The notes below the pieces were generated by a model, which was given only the letters and a program-made list of their open reading frames with translations, did no database searches and had not been told where the DNA came from. Made by a program: the position numbers and the translations under genes. 50,729 nucleotides of DNA from an uncultured Prevotellaceae bacterium (GTDB lineage Bacteria; Bacteroidota; Bacteroidia; Bacteroidales; Bacteroidaceae), in the NCBI GenBank assembly GCA_900316315.1, contig ONCK01000019.1:1-50729 (forward strand), given 5' to 3'. Shown piece after piece: positions 50,087 to 50,729 of this stretch. The first letter of the stretch is position 1. Each line of letters starts with the position of its first letter.

Positions 50087-50239
50087 AAAAAAGAGGCACG
50101 GACGTCGATATTATCCGTGCTCTGAGGCCCTGAGATGCCCGCCAACGCCGATAAATCCACGCCCATGCTATCGCTTGGGCGCTTACAACTTAATCTGGCG
50201 TTGACATTGTGAAATTTCTCAGGTTTCAGAGCACAACGA
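50087..50239 (-). ncRNA. ssrS: Structured RNA resembling 6S RNA (6S-Flavo type), with intrinsic terminator
   Basis: On the minus strand the predicted RNA starts near 50239 and ends in a T run at 50092-50087. Its ends close by a long helix: GTGCTCTGA (50234-50226) with TCAGAGCAC (50125-50117), a small internal loop, then CCTGAGA (50223-50217) with TCTCAGG (50135-50129), 16 pairs in all. Inside lie a large internal loop, the helix CAACGCC/GGCGTTG (50203-50197 with 50149-50143), and a terminal hairpin CGCCCA/TGGGCG (50181-50176 with 50165-50160). The rod with a central bubble, and the 3' strand GGCGGGCATCTCAGG, recall 6S RNA, which binds RNA polymerase like an open promoter. A terminator stem GCACGGA/TCCGTGC (50120-50114 with 50102-50096) follows. 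An alternative is a leader/attenuator of the methyltransferase gene. Confidence 0.6.
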
Positions 50240-50245
50240 ACAGTA

Positions 50246-50280
50246 GCAAACGCTATATTAATATTCCATTAAGACAGAAA
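50246..50280 (-). promoter_or_regulatory. Possible promoter of the structured RNA
   Basis: TTTCTG (50280-50275), 19 bases, TAGCGTTTGC (50255-50246): near consensus, with one extra base in the -7 element. It would start the RNA close to its closing helix. Confidence 0.4.
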
Positions 50281-50620
50281 CACCGTCCCGCCGGACGGCT
50301 ATCCGATGGACAAAAATAGACAAAAAAATATAAAACCACAGCTGTATTACCTTATTATTTTGGGCTCAGCAGACATTATTCCTCCACTATCTCAAAAATC
50401 CACCTCGTATCCGACGGTCCACCTGCCATACCCTCTCCTTCTGAATCAGTCCTAAAGCTGCGTAGCAATTACAACACGCATCGCCTCATCTACAAAAAAA
50501 CGAGAATTAAGCAGCACAAAAATAGGAGATAAAGACAAAGAGAGATGGGAAACGTGGATAGCAGAATAGAAGCTGGGACGAGAGGCGAAGGCCATAAGAG
50601 AGGCAACGGGGATAAAAAAG

Positions 50621-50662
50621 CAAAAAAAGGAGCGTCCCGGTCATTGCTGACCAGGACGCCCT
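50621..50662 (-). terminator. Terminator of the rRNA operon
   Basis: Minus strand: GGCGTCCTGGTCA and TGACCGGGACGCT pair around a 4-base loop, then CCTTTTTTTG. It lies about 10 bases after the 5S 3' end. Confidence 0.92.
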
Positions 50663-50672
50663 TCTCTTAAAA

Positions 50673-50729
50673 ACGGCGGCGACCTACTCTCCCGCATTGT
50701 GGTGCAGTACCATCGGCGTGCCGGGGCTT
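50673..50729 (-). rRNA. rrf: 5S ribosomal RNA, 3' part (cut by window edge)
   Basis: The last 57 bases are the reverse complement of a 5S 3' half: the segments read as CCGATGGTACTGCACCACAA and GGGAGAGTAGGTCGCCGCC match the conserved 5S loop E and helix V/I regions. The 5' part, and by inference 23S and 16S, lie beyond the right edge. Confidence 0.93.

Larger units (their letters stand above)
50033..50672. other. Gap between the methyltransferase and 5S rRNA
   Basis: No protein gene. It holds the structured RNA at 50087-50239, a possible promoter for it, a CCGTCC/GGACGG hairpin near 50283-50299 and the rRNA operon terminator. The stretch 50311-50620 is A-rich with a TATTTTTG promoter-like word (50318 to 50311, minus), otherwise featureless. 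Confidence 0.55.

Noticed and set aside
50141-50203. Possible integron attC site (GCCAACGCC ... GGCGTTGAC)
   Set aside because: The outer boxes do not fit the RYYYAAC/GTTRRRY rule, there is no integrase or cassette, and the bases are better explained as the inner helix of the structured RNA.

Overview
The window is a chromosomal segment of a member of the Bacteroidota, most likely order Bacteroidales. Three things point there: two SusC/SusD pairs with FAS1-domain lipoproteins, promoter-like sequences of the Bacteroidetes type (TTTG, about 20 bases, TAnnTTTG) in front of several genes, and the gene order rpsU-xerC-hpf-tRNAs-tuf-tRNA-Trp-secE-nusG-rplKAJL-rpoBC. The genus cannot be fixed by reading alone. 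Base composition is near half G+C by eye.

Layout. 1-318 (minus): start of a secreted protein cut by the window edge. 925-16521 (minus): a six-gene run read as FAS1 lipoprotein, SusC, SusD, FAS1 lipoprotein, SusC, SusD, closed by a strong terminator. These genes would build two outer-membrane uptake complexes with surface lipoproteins. No degradative enzyme or regulator sits in the run, so the cargo is unknown. 17692-18660 (minus): ROK-family sugar kinase. 19660-22549 (plus): LysE-type exporter, DUF4924 protein and release factor 3. 22891-26347 (plus): threonylcarbamoyl-AMP synthase, CLC channel with CBS domains, and methionyl-tRNA formyltransferase. 26564-27157 (plus): sigma factor. 27629-27745 (plus): a 38-residue small ORF. 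27906-29054 (minus): HemW. 29201-31357 (plus): an EF-G paralogue with a degraded GTPase centre. A transposase relic lies at about 31650-31990.

32527-47041 (minus) is the transcription/translation supercluster: rpsU, xerC, hpf, tRNA-Tyr, tRNA-Gly, tRNA-Thr, tuf, tRNA-Trp, secE, nusG, rplK, rplA, rplJ, rplL, an attenuator-like hairpin, rpoB and rpoC, ending in a clear terminator. 

47736-50239 (minus) is the most interesting part. An EcoRI-family adenine methyltransferase overlaps by 4 bases a DUF262 protein that ends in an HNH nuclease domain, a compact candidate restriction/defence module. Just upstream on the same strand is a highly structured, intrinsically terminated RNA whose fold resembles 6S RNA (the 6S-Flavo type). 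The window ends in the 3' part of a 5S rRNA gene with its terminator, so a ribosomal RNA operon lies just beyond the right edge.

Many gaps between genes are long and carry recurring hairpins built on a GTCCGACTT-like word, plus one 21-base tandem repeat. Protein functions are read from motifs and length; no database search was possible.
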